Shown: positions 31,450 through 39,830 of the stretch, in pieces
Layout of the letters: the number at the start of each line of letters is the position of its first letter
How positions within the stretch are numbered: the stretch's first letter is position 1
NCBI RefSeq assembly: GCF_022512515.1
Contig: NZ_JAKWBK010000001.1
Coordinates: 806,001-870,000, forward strand
Length of the DNA stretch: 64,000 nt
Source: Paraniabella hibiscisoli
GTDB taxonomy: Bacteria > Bacteroidota > Bacteroidia > Chitinophagales > Chitinophagaceae
Direction of reading: 5' to 3'
The notes under the pieces: model-generated
The model's input: only the letters and a program-made list of their open reading frames with translations
Database searches by the model: none
Told to the model about the DNA's origin: nothing
Made by a program: the position numbers and the translations under genes

Positions 31450-32804
31450 CTATTTATTTTTCAAATAATTTTCATATTCTACTGATGCCATAATAAAAGT
31501 ACCAATGGCTTTACCTTCATTTTTTGTGATGCCCACATCTTTTCCTGCAAGGTAATAATTGATCGTGCCGGTTCTCGATGGGTCTTTGGCAGGCCCCAGC
31601 CCGGCGGAAGCACATATTTGAATAATATCTGTTTTGCTGCCGTTTTCTTTGATAAAAGTCTTTAGCAATCCATTATATGCTTTTCGGGCTACCGGGAGGT
31701 AGGTTTTGGTATCAAGCAATCCTAAGCGTATGCCTTTTAAATAAGCGTAGGTAAAAATGGCCGAACAGGAGGCCTCCAGGTAATTAGGTTGCATTCCTGT
31801 ATTATATCTTTTACCGTTTACTACATCGCCTTTTCCATCTGCCTTTGTTGCAGCATTGTAGGCCAGTAATTGGTACCAAACCCCGGATGTTTTGTCCTGC
31901 CTTCTTTTTAATCCTTCTGCCACCTGATTATAGATCTTCAAAACAGCCGGGTAATCTTTATGTGTTTTCGGTAAATACTCCAACACATCAACTAATGCTG
32001 CAAAATACCAACCCATACCACGCCCCCAGAACTCTTTGCTGGCGCCTAAAAACGGGGCCTGCTGGTTAGCCCAGAAAGAGTTGGCATCTGTTGGGTTAGC
32101 AGACCAGGCATGATAGTTCAGTTGCTCCTTTGCGTTGTAGGTGTACTGGTGAATGGTTTTAAACTGGTAAGCTATATCATCCCAGCTTTGCTGCTTATTA
32201 GTTGATGTAGTACTATCGCTAAAATAATGTTGCCATTCAGCATAAATAGGAGAGCCCATGTATAAACCATCCAGCCACATCTGATCGGGGTAAACAGCCT
32301 TGTGAAAAAGCCGCCCTCACCCGGCAAGCCCGGTGCAATTCTCGAATGATGATACTTTAGTGTATTACGTATCAATGTAGCCGCAGTTTTGTAACGGTTC
32401 GCATCTTTCGTATTGCCTTTTCGAAGTTCTTCTTTGTACAAAGCAAAATATATTCTCCCTGCCGGGTAGTCATCAATATTGCTGGGCCTCAGGGCCGATT
32501 TCCCTTCCGTGTCTTTAATAAAAGAACCGTCTTCGCTCAGGCTATTATCGGCAAAGGCTTTCACTGCGTTATAGTACGCTGCTTTTTCAGGGTAGGCCTC
32601 CCAGGCCTTCATCACTGCATTAGCCACCAGGCCGGAGACATAGTCCCAACCGGTAGTACCTAAAACCGCCTGGTAATGGGTATTGCAGTAAAAATCAACC
32701 ACCCCGTGCGACTCTACCATTTTCTGAGACCAGGGCTTTTGAGCCTGCATAAATACAGACAGCAACAGCGATACCAACAAACAAGCAATCTTCATTATGT
32801 GCAT
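31450..32804 (-). CDS. Glycoside hydrolase family 105/88 (unsaturated rhamnogalacturonyl hydrolase-like)
   Basis: Signal peptide, then an (alpha/alpha)6-barrel hydrolase: GWDYVSGLVANAVMKAWE, PDQMWLDGLYMGSP, FWGRGMGWYFAALVDVLEYLP and the C-terminal ASCSAIFTYAYLKGIR and AKDPSRTG. WGRGMGWY and MWLDGLYMG are GH105/GH88 hallmarks; these enzymes hydrate the 4,5-unsaturated uronic acid left by polysaccharide lyases. The frame is lost in the A5 run at 32307-32311. Exported, about 450 residues. The start can be 32804 or 32795. No lyase or SusCD pair lies beside it. Confidence 0.88.
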
Positions 32805-32823
32805 TATTATAAATGTGAACTAA

Positions 32824-32886
32824 ACCATTAAGAGGTTAAAGTTGCCATAAGGTTGCTCAAGCCTCAACCGTATCTCTCTTTAATGG
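32824..32886. repeat. Intergenic inverted repeat related in style to the 6.3-kb repeat
   Basis: CCATTAAGAG on the left and CTCTCTTTAATGG on the right form an inverted pair. CCATTAAG and TAAACGGC words are shared with the 97-bp units at 6297-6488. The rest of the gap to 33045 holds no gene. Confidence 0.5.
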
Positions 32887-33045
32887 CCTGCAGCTTAAAC
32901 GGCAGCAGTAAATGTACAAATTACCATTTGATTGCGAGGCAAGTATCCTGACGGCCTCTTACAATCGTCCTATGTTAAATTTTTCAAACCACGAAAATTT
33001 AATATTAAATAATTGTTATGTTTTGTAACTTTAAGTAAGTTGCTC

Positions 33046-34239
33046 ATGAAACAGTTGCTGATCATATTATCGTTTGCTTTGCTGCCCTTTTGCATATGGG
33101 CCACTGAAAGGAGTGTTTCTTTTAATTTTTATGGAGACAGGATTTCATTTGCATTTAACGACCAGCAATTTGTAAATTTTGGTGAGAAAAACTTTACAGA
33201 TGCTTCTATACAACAGTTCTATAATGAAGTGTCTAAAGCTGATTATAGCAGCATTTTTACCATGCTCACCAACTACCGGCAAACACAGCGAGCAGACGAC
33301 TGGTTATTTTACCAGTTGGTTCGAAAAACAGCTGAGCAAATCAGTCCTAAAGCAGATAATTACCTACGGTATACTTTATATAAGTGGTATTTTATGGTGC
33401 ATTCGGGATATGGTACTATGCTGAGCCAAAACAACGGACGGCTATTATTTTATATTCAGTGCGACGAGAATATCTACAATATCCCTTACCGAATAAAAGA
33501 CAGTAAACAATACGTATGCCTCAACTACCACGACTATGGCAGCAATATCGACTTCGACAAGGAACCGTTTAAGCCAGTAGCAATAGGGCTGCCAGCCTTT
33601 ACCAAAACCTTCTCTTATAAAATAGATAAGTTGCCCAATTTTAATGATACGGATTATATCGATAAAGAGCTCCAGTTTACTTATAACTCTTCCGACTATA
33701 ATTTTAAGATCAAGATCAATTCGCAGATCAAAAACCTGTTTAATAATTATCCGGCAGTAGAGTACAAGGATTTTATTAATATACCGCTCAGCAATGCCAC
33801 CTATCAATCTTTGATCAGTTTGCTAAAAAAACAGTTAAAGGGATTAAATGTAAAAAGCGGTGTTGATTACCTCATGCATTTTACCCGCTACGCTTTTGCA
33901 TTTGATGTAGACACTAAAGTGTATGGCGATGAAAAGAGATTGTCTCCAGAACAGACCCTGCTGTCGCCCTACAGCGATTGTGAAGACCGCGTGGGGTTAT
34001 TCTTTTTCCTGGTGAAGGAAATTTACAACCTGCCCATGATCGTGCTCGCTTATCCCAAGCATGTTACCATTGCAGTAAAGTTCGACAAGCCGGTAGGTAA
34101 CACTATCGAATATAAGGGCGCCAAATATTCGGTTTGCGAACCCACACCACAACGAATGGACTTAGAGATCGGGCAGTTATTACCCGAACTAAAGAAAGAA
34201 CATTTTGAAGTAGCCTACGCTTATACACCAGATAATTAA
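33046..34239 (+). CDS. Exported protein with transglutaminase-like C-terminal domain
   Basis: Start at 33046 gives signal peptide MKQLLIILSFALLPFCIWA. About 280 residues of beta-rich sequence follow, then a papain/transglutaminase-like core: SPYSDCEDRVGLFFFLV (candidate catalytic Cys), YPKHVTIAV (His) and KYSVCEPTP (acidic third residue). That Cys-His-Asp/Glu order and spacing match transglutaminase-like peptidase folds. 397 residues, intact. Role unknown; similar proteins act on peptidoglycan or peptides (family knowledge). Convergent with the next gene. Confidence 0.7.
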   Translation: MKQLLIILSFALLPFCIWATERSVSFNFYGDRISFAFNDQQFVNFGEKNFTDASIQQFYNEVSKADYSSIFTMLTNYRQTQRADDWLFYQLVRKTAEQISPKADNYLRYTLYKWYFMVHSGYGTMLSQNNGRLLFYIQCDENIYNIPYRIKDSKQYVCLNYHDYGSNIDFDKEPFKPVAIGLPAFTKTFSYKIDKLPNFNDTDYIDKELQFTYNSSDYNFKIKINSQIKNLFNNYPAVEYKDFINIPLSNATYQSLISLLKKQLKGLNVKSGVDYLMHFTRYAFAFDVDTKVYGDEKRLSPEQTLLSPYSDCEDRVGLFFFLVKEIYNLPMIVLAYPKHVTIAVKFDKPVGNTIEYKGAKYSVCEPTPQRMDLEIGQLLPELKKEHFEVAYAYTPDN

Positions 34240-34252
34240 TAGCTCCCTGCAT

Positions 34253-34597
34253 TTACTTACCACAGGACCACAATTCTTTCCTGTCTTTTATTTTCGACAA
34301 AAAAGTAACACGATTGCTTTCTTCTGAACCTGGTACAGCTTCTCCCTTTTCCGTATAGTAAAGATGTATACATTGACATGCCGGTCCTGCGCAGCCTGTT
34401 TCGTAAATGGTGGCACCCTCATAAGTAGCTTGCCATATAGACGGAATGCAGGTGCAGTTTTTAGCCTGCTCAATTTTTATCTTCTTTAACCAGGCCAGAT
34501 CCTCTGTGGGGTCGCCGGTTTTCTTCGATCCTTCAGATTTATTACAACCCAACATCGTAATCAGGGCAAAGGCAATTAGTAGTAGTTTTATTTTCAT
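34253..34597 (-). CDS. Cysteine-containing small lipoprotein
   Basis: Lipobox MKIKLLLIAFALITMLGC. The mature part of 96 residues holds six cysteines, clustered as NCTCIPSIW, TGCAGPACQCIHLYY and WSCGK, which probably form disulfides or bind a metal. No family recognised. Intact frame, opposite strand to the transglutaminase-like gene. Confidence 0.7.
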   Translation of the reverse strand: MKIKLLLIAFALITMLGCNKSEGSKKTGDPTEDLAWLKKIKIEQAKNCTCIPSIWQATYEGATIYETGCAGPACQCIHLYYTEKGEAVPGSEESNRVTFLSKIKDRKELWSCGK

Positions 34598-34652
34598 AAT
34601 CAGATTTTTACAGGTAAACGAGTAAAGTTTTCGATATGCAACAACACCTGTG

Positions 34653-35180
34653 TTAAGTAATTGTAACCAGGTTTATGCCTTTGCTGCTCTTGTTTAAAAT
34701 AAGAGCGGTTATAGATAACAGCTGCTTTATGCCGGTTATAAATTGATACAGTTTTATTGCTTCCATTTCATCTGCCACCGAGCTGCCTGACAGCGCCGCA
34801 TGAGTAAAAGCCTGCAACCATCTTTTCCATTTCATTATAGATACCTGACTAAAGAAAGCTTTCAAAAAATTATCCTCCTTTTGCCGTGTTGTGACAGGTG
34901 ATTGTTTGCCGGATTGTTGAGGTTTTATATATAGCAGGTAAGTTGCTTCTATCAATAGCTCCAGCTGTTGGCTATAATGCAGCAGGTTGGCCGGACTGCC
35001 CCTTCGCCAGCAATACTTCTCTTCGAGTGCAGCTCTGCAAAACGCATCAAAGGCGTTGGCGTGCTCCGCATATGTGGCGTAGTTGAAAAATTCTTTTAAT
35101 ATGCCTATTGGCGATGCTTTCAGGGGGTTGCCTTTGCAGGTTGCTGCAATGCGGTTTAAGTGAACGGCGTGTTTTTTCAT
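34653..35180 (-). CDS. Hypothetical helical protein
   Basis: 175 residues, start MKKHAVHLNRIAATCKGNPL, no signal peptide. Mostly helical, with hydrophobic stretches (YSQQLELLIEATYLLYI; FITGIKQLLSITALIL) and a basic middle. No family recognised. It marks the beginning of the accessory region. The C-terminal tail NLVTIT may be real or a frame artefact. Upstream lies a 735-bp gap with repeats. Confidence 0.5.
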   Translation of the reverse strand: MKKHAVHLNRIAATCKGNPLKASPIGILKEFFNYATYAEHANAFDAFCRAALEEKYCWRRGSPANLLHYSQQLELLIEATYLLYIKPQQSGKQSPVTTRQKEDNFLKAFFSQVSIMKWKRWLQAFTHAALSGSSVADEMEAIKLYQFITGIKQLLSITALILNKSSKGINLVTIT

Positions 35181-35243
35181 TGGGTTTTATTTAAGATTTG
35201 TATTGCAGATTAGGAGAGTGAGCAGGAACATATTGTTATGTCA

Positions 35244-35305
35244 TGGTGAGCCCGCCAGGATGGCCGGTCGGGCCTGTCCAAAGGTCTTCTTTGGAGACGA
35301 ACCAT
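35244..35305 (+). repeat. Two-hairpin REP-like element, copy 1
   Basis: GGTGAGCCCGCC...GGCCGGTCGGGCC forms hairpin 1; TCCAAAG...CTTTGGA forms hairpin 2; ends with GACGAACCAT. Inverted relative to copy 2 at 39078-39147. The second hairpin differs from copy 2 by a compensatory change, which supports conserved secondary structure. Confidence 0.75.
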
Positions 35306-35468
35306 GTTTAGGATCGGTGCTTCCCATAGATATATGTTTGTTTTGTTATCAACCGTATTATAGAATCTGTTTCCTATTAATCTTTCCTCCCCTTTTTCTT
35401 CCTGCCCGACTACAAACTAAATATCATAGGTGGTCAGGCGGGGATAAAAAGGTGGAGCCAAAAATCAA

Positions 35469-35497
35469 GCCCGCCCGGACGACCGGTCGGACGGGGC
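35469..35497 (+). repeat. REP-like element, first hairpin only
   Basis: GCCCGCCCGGACGACCGG and TCGGACGGGGC form the first hairpin of the REP-like element; the second hairpin is absent. Confidence 0.6.
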
Positions 35498-35510
35498 TGT
35501 GAAAAAATTG

Positions 35511-35915
35511 GCTAAAATAATTTTGCAAGCCCAAACCCGCCAAACTCGTCCCGAAGTGCGTGTAATTACTCAATTCCCACGGGCTCGAACAGTGGCGGCT
35601 TCTTAGCGGCTTACTTCAATTATTTCTTAACGACATTTTTTCAAGGCCGCCAGGCATCCGTTGGGCTCAAACATGATTTAGTTGCCTGAACTGGTAGGGA
35701 GTTGGTGTGCGTAAGCAAATATTAATAGATCATTTGCCAAGCTCACCGTTCAATAGATATTCCTCCGCCAATCGCCCTGGCAACCGATTGGCGGTGCCCT
35801 TTTTGCTCCACTTTTTTGGGCAAGCAAAAAACGTGGAAAAACACATTTTACATTTGGGCATATACATGTTAACCATTCAATAAGTGTAGGCACCTTGCAA
35901 TATTTAATTGATTAA
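35511..35915. other. Intergenic region with a perfect hairpin
   Basis: No gene is seen in 35181-35915 apart from the REP-like copies. At 35765-35794, CCGCCAATCG and CGATTGGCGG form a perfect 10-bp stem with a 10-base loop. It is followed by CTTTTTGCT...AGCAAAAAA inverted runs that resemble a degenerate terminator or an end of a vanished mobile element. Confidence 0.5.
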
Positions 35916-36389
35916 TTATGGCTGTGAGTTGTCAACTATCACGCCCGGAAACGCCGTAATAATCCGTCCCGCGGCATCCGCAATAACGGTGACTAACTGC
36001 GTAGCACTCCCCGCCACATCATAACCAATGATGCTGCCCGCATCCCAAACCCTTTGGTAATTGCAGCTTTGCGACACCGGCTGCGGGCTAGCGGCAAACG
36101 CTTCTTTGATGATGGAAACAATGCGCTCCACGCCAATGGTAAACTTACCCGCGCCGGGGTGGCGGGCCATGGGTGCATAATGCCGCTCCAGTATATGTGC
36201 CAATACCGATGCACTCAGGTACCAATTATTCCGCAACAGCTTTTTATGCTGTTTAAGTGGAAGCTGGTAAAAAATATCTTTATGCAATTGCTGTAACCAT
36301 TGCTCGGTATCGGCAATAAGAAATAAAATACGCAGCCATTGGGCCTCGTTAAACGGATGGTGTGTTGTAGGTGTAGTAACGGCGTTCAT
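35916..36389 (-). CDS. Candidate BECR-fold (CdiA-CT/EndoU-like) toxin-type protein
   Basis: Start at 36389 (MNAVTTPTTHHPFNEAQW). About 157 residues. The C-terminal half holds ASVLAHILERHY (HI..RH, a typical general-base position in BECR RNase toxins), IGVERIVSIIKEAF, then IIGYDVAGSATQLVTVIADAAGRIITAFPG, the beta-sheet end with TAFPG that recurs in contact-dependent inhibition and polymorphic toxins. No signal peptide and no secretion domain, so it may be an intracellular effector or a detached toxin cassette. No immunity gene is evident next to it. Family assignment is by motif recall, not by search. Confidence 0.45.
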   Translation of the reverse strand: MNAVTTPTTHHPFNEAQWLRILFLIADTEQWLQQLHKDIFYQLPLKQHKKLLRNNWYLSASVLAHILERHYAPMARHPGAGKFTIGVERIVSIIKEAFAASPQPVSQSCNYQRVWDAGSIIGYDVAGSATQLVTVIADAAGRIITAFPGVIVDNSQP

Positions 36390-36441
36390 AACAGGTGGTT
36401 TTAATAGCACCCGCACAAAAAAGGCGTGGCGCTCAACTTGC

Positions 36442-36549
36442 CGAACTGAGGTACTGGTATACCCACACACAGACAAGAGAGCTCACGCCTAGGTCGTGAG
36501 CTATTCTACTTATCCTCTCGTGTGTTAAAAATTACCAGTTTTCAGTTCG
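36442..36549. other. 108-bp multi-stem palindrome (structured RNA or mobile-DNA end)
   Basis: Nested complementary segments: CGAACTGA (36442-49) with 36542-49; ACTGGTA (36453-59) with 36533-39; ACACAC (36465-70) with 36520-25; GAGAG (36477-81) with 36515-19; and a central AGCTCACG / CGTGAGCT hairpin (36480-87, 36495-502). It ends 52 bases before the toxin-like gene. On the minus strand, GGCGTGAGC in the central hairpin can instead pair with GCGCCACGCC at 36432-36423 followed by T6, an attenuator-like alternative. Confidence 0.6.
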
Positions 36550-36697
36550 AGATTCAAAGCGAATGCTTCAAATATTTTTATGAAGTAAACGCGAAAATAA
36601 TTTCTATTACGAATATAGAAAGAAATATTCAATTGTAGCCCATAAAGACTACACAATATTTTTTAAACTATTCCCACCTTACGGCAAATAATTCAGG

Positions 36698-36937
36698 ATG
36701 GATAATATAGCTGATCAATTTCTTTCAGAGCTAGGGAACAAGCTGGCTTTTTATCGTAAGAAGAAAAATTTAAGTTATAGAGAACTTGCTCAACTGTGTA
36801 GTGTTGATCATAGTAAGATTAGCAAAATTGAAAAGGGACAGGTTAATATTCAAATACTAACTATTCTTGAACTGGCTAAGGGCTTGGGTATTCAGCCTAA
36901 GAAATTGTTTGATTTTGAGGTAGAGTTGGAGGAGTGA
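36698..36937 (+). CDS. XRE-family helix-turn-helix regulator
   Basis: 79 residues, nearly all one HTH_XRE domain: LGNKLAFYRKKKNLSYRELAQLCSVDHSKISKIEKGQVNIQILTILELAKGLGI. Intact. Small stand-alone Cro/CI-type repressors of this kind control toxin-antitoxin, phage or other mobile modules. It faces away from the toxin-like gene and toward the convergent DUF4304-like gene, in DNA more AT-rich than the window. Confidence 0.88.
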   Translation: MDNIADQFLSELGNKLAFYRKKKNLSYRELAQLCSVDHSKISKIEKGQVNIQILTILELAKGLGIQPKKLFDFEVELEE

Positions 36938-36958
36938 AATTTATTTAGACTGAACCCT

Positions 36959-37573
36959 TCAGGCTCTTCGAAGGATTCTATCGGACAGGCGAACATTCGT
37001 CTCCACTCGAGCAATGCTATATGTCGTTTTTCTTGCTTTTTGAAATTTCAAATTCTGTAAGTAGTTTACCCAGCATACTCTAACGTCGTCAACCATATCT
37101 GTAGTTTGGTCAATCACTTCCTCTTTAACTATATAGAACTCCTCCAAACTGTTTATTTTTCTCCGATTTAGCACTCTTGCAATGGTCTTTTCCACAACTC
37201 CTTGTAAATCCCTTAGACTGGGAAGGTTATTTGCAGCCAGATCCTTGTCAATGGAACGCTTTAAATTTGGGGGAAATTCTTTAATGTTTGAAACTAAATC
37301 CTGCAATCCAGCCTTAAGGCCACGCTTAGCAATTGATTTACTCTTTTGTTCCCACTTATTGAGTATTGCAACCGGGTCGCTATCGTCGTGCAACATTTCA
37401 GGAGGAAAGAGTGTCTTATAGTGAGACCAGATTATCTCACATATCTTTTTATAGTAGGAGTAATTTGTATCGTTAATCTGTATTTTCAAATCAAGGGAGT
37501 TTAGCTGAAAATGAAGCCGGGATTTACAATTTGCGAATGTTACAATGTTGAGCCCAACTTGAATAAAACCCAA
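36959..37573 (-). CDS. C-terminal part of a DUF4304-like accessory protein, or separate hypothetical gene
   Basis: About 200 residues, helical and charged (YYKKICEIIWSHYKTLFPPEML, FPPNLKRSIDKDLAANNLPSL). No ATG lies near its beginning, and it overlaps the preceding frame by about 50 bp. Because one-base losses are frequent here, I think it continues the gene at 37524-38117. A separate gene with a non-ATG start is the alternative. No domain recognised. Confidence 0.45.
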   Translation of the reverse strand: MGFIQVGLNIVTFANCKSRLHFQLNSLDLKIQINDTNYSYYKKICEIIWSHYKTLFPPEMLHDDSDPVAILNKWEQKSKSIAKRGLKAGLQDLVSNIKEFPPNLKRSIDKDLAANNLPSLRDLQGVVEKTIARVLNRRKINSLEEFYIVKEEVIDQTTDMVDDVRVCWVNYLQNLKFQKARKTTYSIARVETNVRLSDRILRRA

Positions 37574-38117
37574 TGTTAGCTGCTGTATTTTTAATACTCA
37601 CTTTTTCGTAGTCAACAATTATTCTATCAATTATTGGGTTGAGAATTCTGAGCCACCTTTGAATATCGCTGGTGTCAAAATAAATAAACCAAATGTCGCT
37701 GGAATTGGCATATAATGTATGGTCCTTCTCAAATTTCTTTTTATACCATTTCTGCACGTCTTCCGACATGGTAAATATAAAATGTGATTTTGGTGGCTTA
37801 GGAAGTTTGTCCTTTATTTCGTTTTCAGTTTTTTTGATGTAGTCCAATTCGTTTTCTGTCAAAAAATATGGAATTCTGTGTCTGTGCAAACTGCCTCCGA
37901 TTTCAGCGGTGCTTCCTATTTGTGTCTCCACAATAAATTTGGAACCGGCATATTGGTCAAACCCGTCTTGAGAACATTGAAACCAAATAATCAAATAATG
38001 ACTTTTCAATTTTTTGTAAAATCCAAGCATTCCACTTTTCGTCTTTTTAAAACCATTAGATTTCAATGCCGGAAAAACTAAACTGTTTATTTCGTTATAA
38101 ACCTCTGTTGATTTCAT
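37524..38117 (-). CDS. DUF4304-like hypothetical protein (cassette-type)
   Basis: Start MKSTEVYNEINSLVFPALKSNGFKKTKSGMLGFYKK, then YLIIWFQCSQ and ETQIG. That pattern (an N-terminal helix, GFKK, a strand ending in Q) resembles DUF4304, a family of unknown function common in gene-cassette-like regions. AT-rich codons, unlike the flanks. The attC-like inverted repeat starts 49 bases upstream of its start. It probably continues into the frame at 36959-37573. Confidence 0.55.
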   Translation of the reverse strand: MKSTEVYNEINSLVFPALKSNGFKKTKSGMLGFYKKLKSHYLIIWFQCSQDGFDQYAGSKFIVETQIGSTAEIGGSLHRHRIPYFLTENELDYIKKTENEIKDKLPKPPKSHFIFTMSEDVQKWYKKKFEKDHTLYANSSDIWFIYFDTSDIQRWLRILNPIIDRIIVDYEKVSIKNTAANIGFYSSWAQHCNIRKL

Positions 38118-38165
38118 GTCTATGAGATTGACCCTTGTTTCCTTTTGAAGTCTGTCACAATATAG

Positions 38166-38336
38166 CCACTAACGTTTCGGGGCTTTGCGTTCGGGCGGGT
38201 TTCGGAGCACAAAACTGTCAATCAGGACTGAACTTGAATAGAAGCACAAAGCTTCAATTTTGTACAAAAGTTCAATCAAAGAACTACCGTTGAACTTTGC
38301 AGTTTCGCCCCACTATTGCAAAACCCTTGTTAGCGG
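38166..38336. repeat. attC-like imperfect inverted repeat between cassette-type genes
   Basis: Outer ends CCACTAAC (38166-73) and GTTAGCGG (38329-36) are complementary except for one wobble position. Inward, GGGCTTTGCG...GGGCGGGTTT faces GAAACTGCG-like and GCCCCAC...GCAAAACCC segments. An inner perfect hairpin GAAGC / GCTTC lies at about 38241-38255. The layout is that of an integron attC site, although the core does not match the GTTRRRY consensus exactly. Two minus-strand accessory genes flank it. Confidence 0.5.
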
Positions 38337-38344
38337 TTCGGCTT

Positions 38345-38884
38345 TTATTTGTCAAACAGTTTTTCAAGTCCATATATTTTGTTCTTAGTTAGCAAGTCAA
38401 CGATTACATTTTGTAATTCAATTATTTCAGTCTTGTGTAAATTTCTTTCTTCTATTGAATTATCTATACTTATGAATTTATTTTTCAGAGTATCAATTAA
38501 GTTGTCGTCACCAAAGTTGGAAGTCAATAGTTTTCTTTTTGCTTCATGGAAAACTTCACGTCCTTCTTTAAGTGTCATGTGGTTTAGTCCGCTGTCATTA
38601 TTCTCTTCAAAGTCATCTATTCCATCGTCTTCCCAAAAACATATTGCACAAATGTCAAACGAATCTCGTTCGTCCAATGTCAAATAGCCACAAACTGGGC
38701 AAGAGTTTTTTAAAATGTCTTCGCTTTTTAAATCGGTTCTTTGTCTGCCGATTTTTAATGCAAAGTTCTTCTGAAAGAATTCTCTTCGCTGATTGAAATT
38801 GTCGATATAATCTTCTTGGTCTTTCATTTCAGGGTTGTCTTTTAAGCTGACCGCTAACTCAGAAATATGCGAAACAAGTATCAT
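38345..38884 (-). CDS. CPCC-type cysteine-rich hypothetical protein
   Basis: 179 residues. The central CPVCGYLTLDERDSFDICAICFWEDDG carries paired CxxC motifs that should bind one zinc, followed by DDFEENNDSGLNHMTLKEGREVF: the pattern of the CPCC cysteine-rich domain. No signal peptide. Families of this sort sit often in cassette arrays and toxin-immunity islands; the function here is unknown. AT-rich. Intact frame. Confidence 0.72.
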   Translation of the reverse strand: MILVSHISELAVSLKDNPEMKDQEDYIDNFNQRREFFQKNFALKIGRQRTDLKSEDILKNSCPVCGYLTLDERDSFDICAICFWEDDGIDDFEENNDSGLNHMTLKEGREVFHEAKRKLLTSNFGDDNLIDTLKNKFISIDNSIEERNLHKTEIIELQNVIVDLLTKNKIYGLEKLFDK

Positions 38885-39077
38885 GATTAGTAGTTTATAA
38901 ACGTTTATAAATACTTAAAACGCTTTCCAAGTTTGATTTAATTGTCAATAATATTATTTGTAGCTATTGGGCAATCTTTGTTGTTCCATTGCCTCCCAAG
39001 CAGTTTTGCTAATGTAGTTGTTTTTTATAAAACAGCATGTGGGTTCCGTAATTTAAAAAGGCATTGCGCTCCCGAAA

Positions 39078-39147
39078 ATGGTTCGTCTCCGAAGGAGTCC
39101 TTCGGACAAGCCCGTCCGACCGGCCATCCGGGCGGGCTCACCACGAC
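39078..39147 (-). repeat. Two-hairpin REP-like element, copy 2
   Basis: TCCGAAGGA and TCCTTCGGA (39088-39106) are perfect 9-bp arms with one central base; GCCCGTCCGACCGG and the opposing CCGGGCGGGC form the second hairpin (39110-39137). Inverted relative to copy 1 at 35244-35305; together the copies bracket the 4-kb accessory block. Confidence 0.8.
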
Positions 39148-39266
39148 ATTCGTTTGGTTTACTGCACTAGATGATTCGTGCATTAGTGGCATTCAGTGAT
39201 ATGAGAAGAGATTCCCCTCGGTGCGGCAAGTGTGAATAACGTTAGTAAATTACAGAAGCAGCCGGG

Positions 39267-39566
39267 CTAATCGTTCAACCTGTTTTCGATGTCCATTTGC
39301 TGGTGTAAAACCCTGATCACCTCAATCAGATTTTCTTTTGTATTAATCTTGTAGAAAATAAAATGCAATTTCACTTTTGAACATAAATAACCTGCTCTTA
39401 CATGATTATAATTTTTTCCGGCATCAGGATTTTCGGCTAAATATTCAATTTCGTCAACCAGGAGATTATAGTATCTGTCGGCTTGCTCTACAGACCATTT
39501 TTCATAAGTATAAAGCCAGATATTTTCAAGGTCGCTTTGAGCTTCATGGCTAATTTTAAACCTCAT
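39267..39566 (-). CDS. ParE/RelE-superfamily toxin
   Basis: 99 residues with the ParE fold pattern: ISHEAQSDLENIWLYTYEKWSVEQADRYY, then ENPDAGKNYNHVRAGYLCSKVKLHFIFYKI and EVIRVLHQQMDIENRL. ParE toxins poison DNA gyrase or, in the RelE branch, cleave mRNA on the ribosome; the HQQMD C-terminus fits ParE. The start ATG overlaps the antitoxin stop by four bases (ATGA), so toxin translation is coupled to the antitoxin. Intact. Confidence 0.93.
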   Translation of the reverse strand: MRFKISHEAQSDLENIWLYTYEKWSVEQADRYYNLLVDEIEYLAENPDAGKNYNHVRAGYLCSKVKLHFIFYKINTKENLIEVIRVLHQQMDIENRLND

Positions 39567-39811
39567 TGGGTATTATGTTTCTGATGAAGTTTTTTCAATA
39601 AAGCAGCCCTGTCAAAGTTTTTTACAAAACCCGATTTTTCTCCTTTTTTGAGTTCTTTGATCAATTCAGTTTTTTTAGCTTCCTCGTGTTCAAACATTCT
39701 TAAAGCAGCTCTTATTACTTCACTTGCAGACGAAAATTTTCCGGATTGAACCTGCGTATTGATGAAACTATCAAAATAATCTCCCAGCAATATTGAAGTA
39801 TTCTTTGCCAT
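39563..39811 (-). CDS. ParD-family antitoxin
   Basis: 82 residues. The N-terminal ribbon-helix-helix domain (TSILLGDYFDSFINTQVQSGKFSSASEVIRAALRMFE) binds DNA; the C-terminal FVKNFDRAALLKKLHQK tail neutralises the toxin. It precedes parE in the same operon, with a perfect palindromic operator just upstream. Intact. Confidence 0.93.
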   Translation of the reverse strand: MAKNTSILLGDYFDSFINTQVQSGKFSSASEVIRAALRMFEHEEAKKTELIKELKKGEKSGFVKNFDRAALLKKLHQKHNTQ

Positions 39812-39830
39812 AATTGTAATGTTTGATTAA

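Noticed and set aside
35203..35502. Open frame in the 35.2-kb gap
   Set aside because: It reads through two copies of a palindromic REP-like element, and its composition follows those repeats.
38166..38336. Classical integron attC site
   Set aside because: The core does not fit GTTRRRY exactly and no integrase is present; kept only as attC-like.
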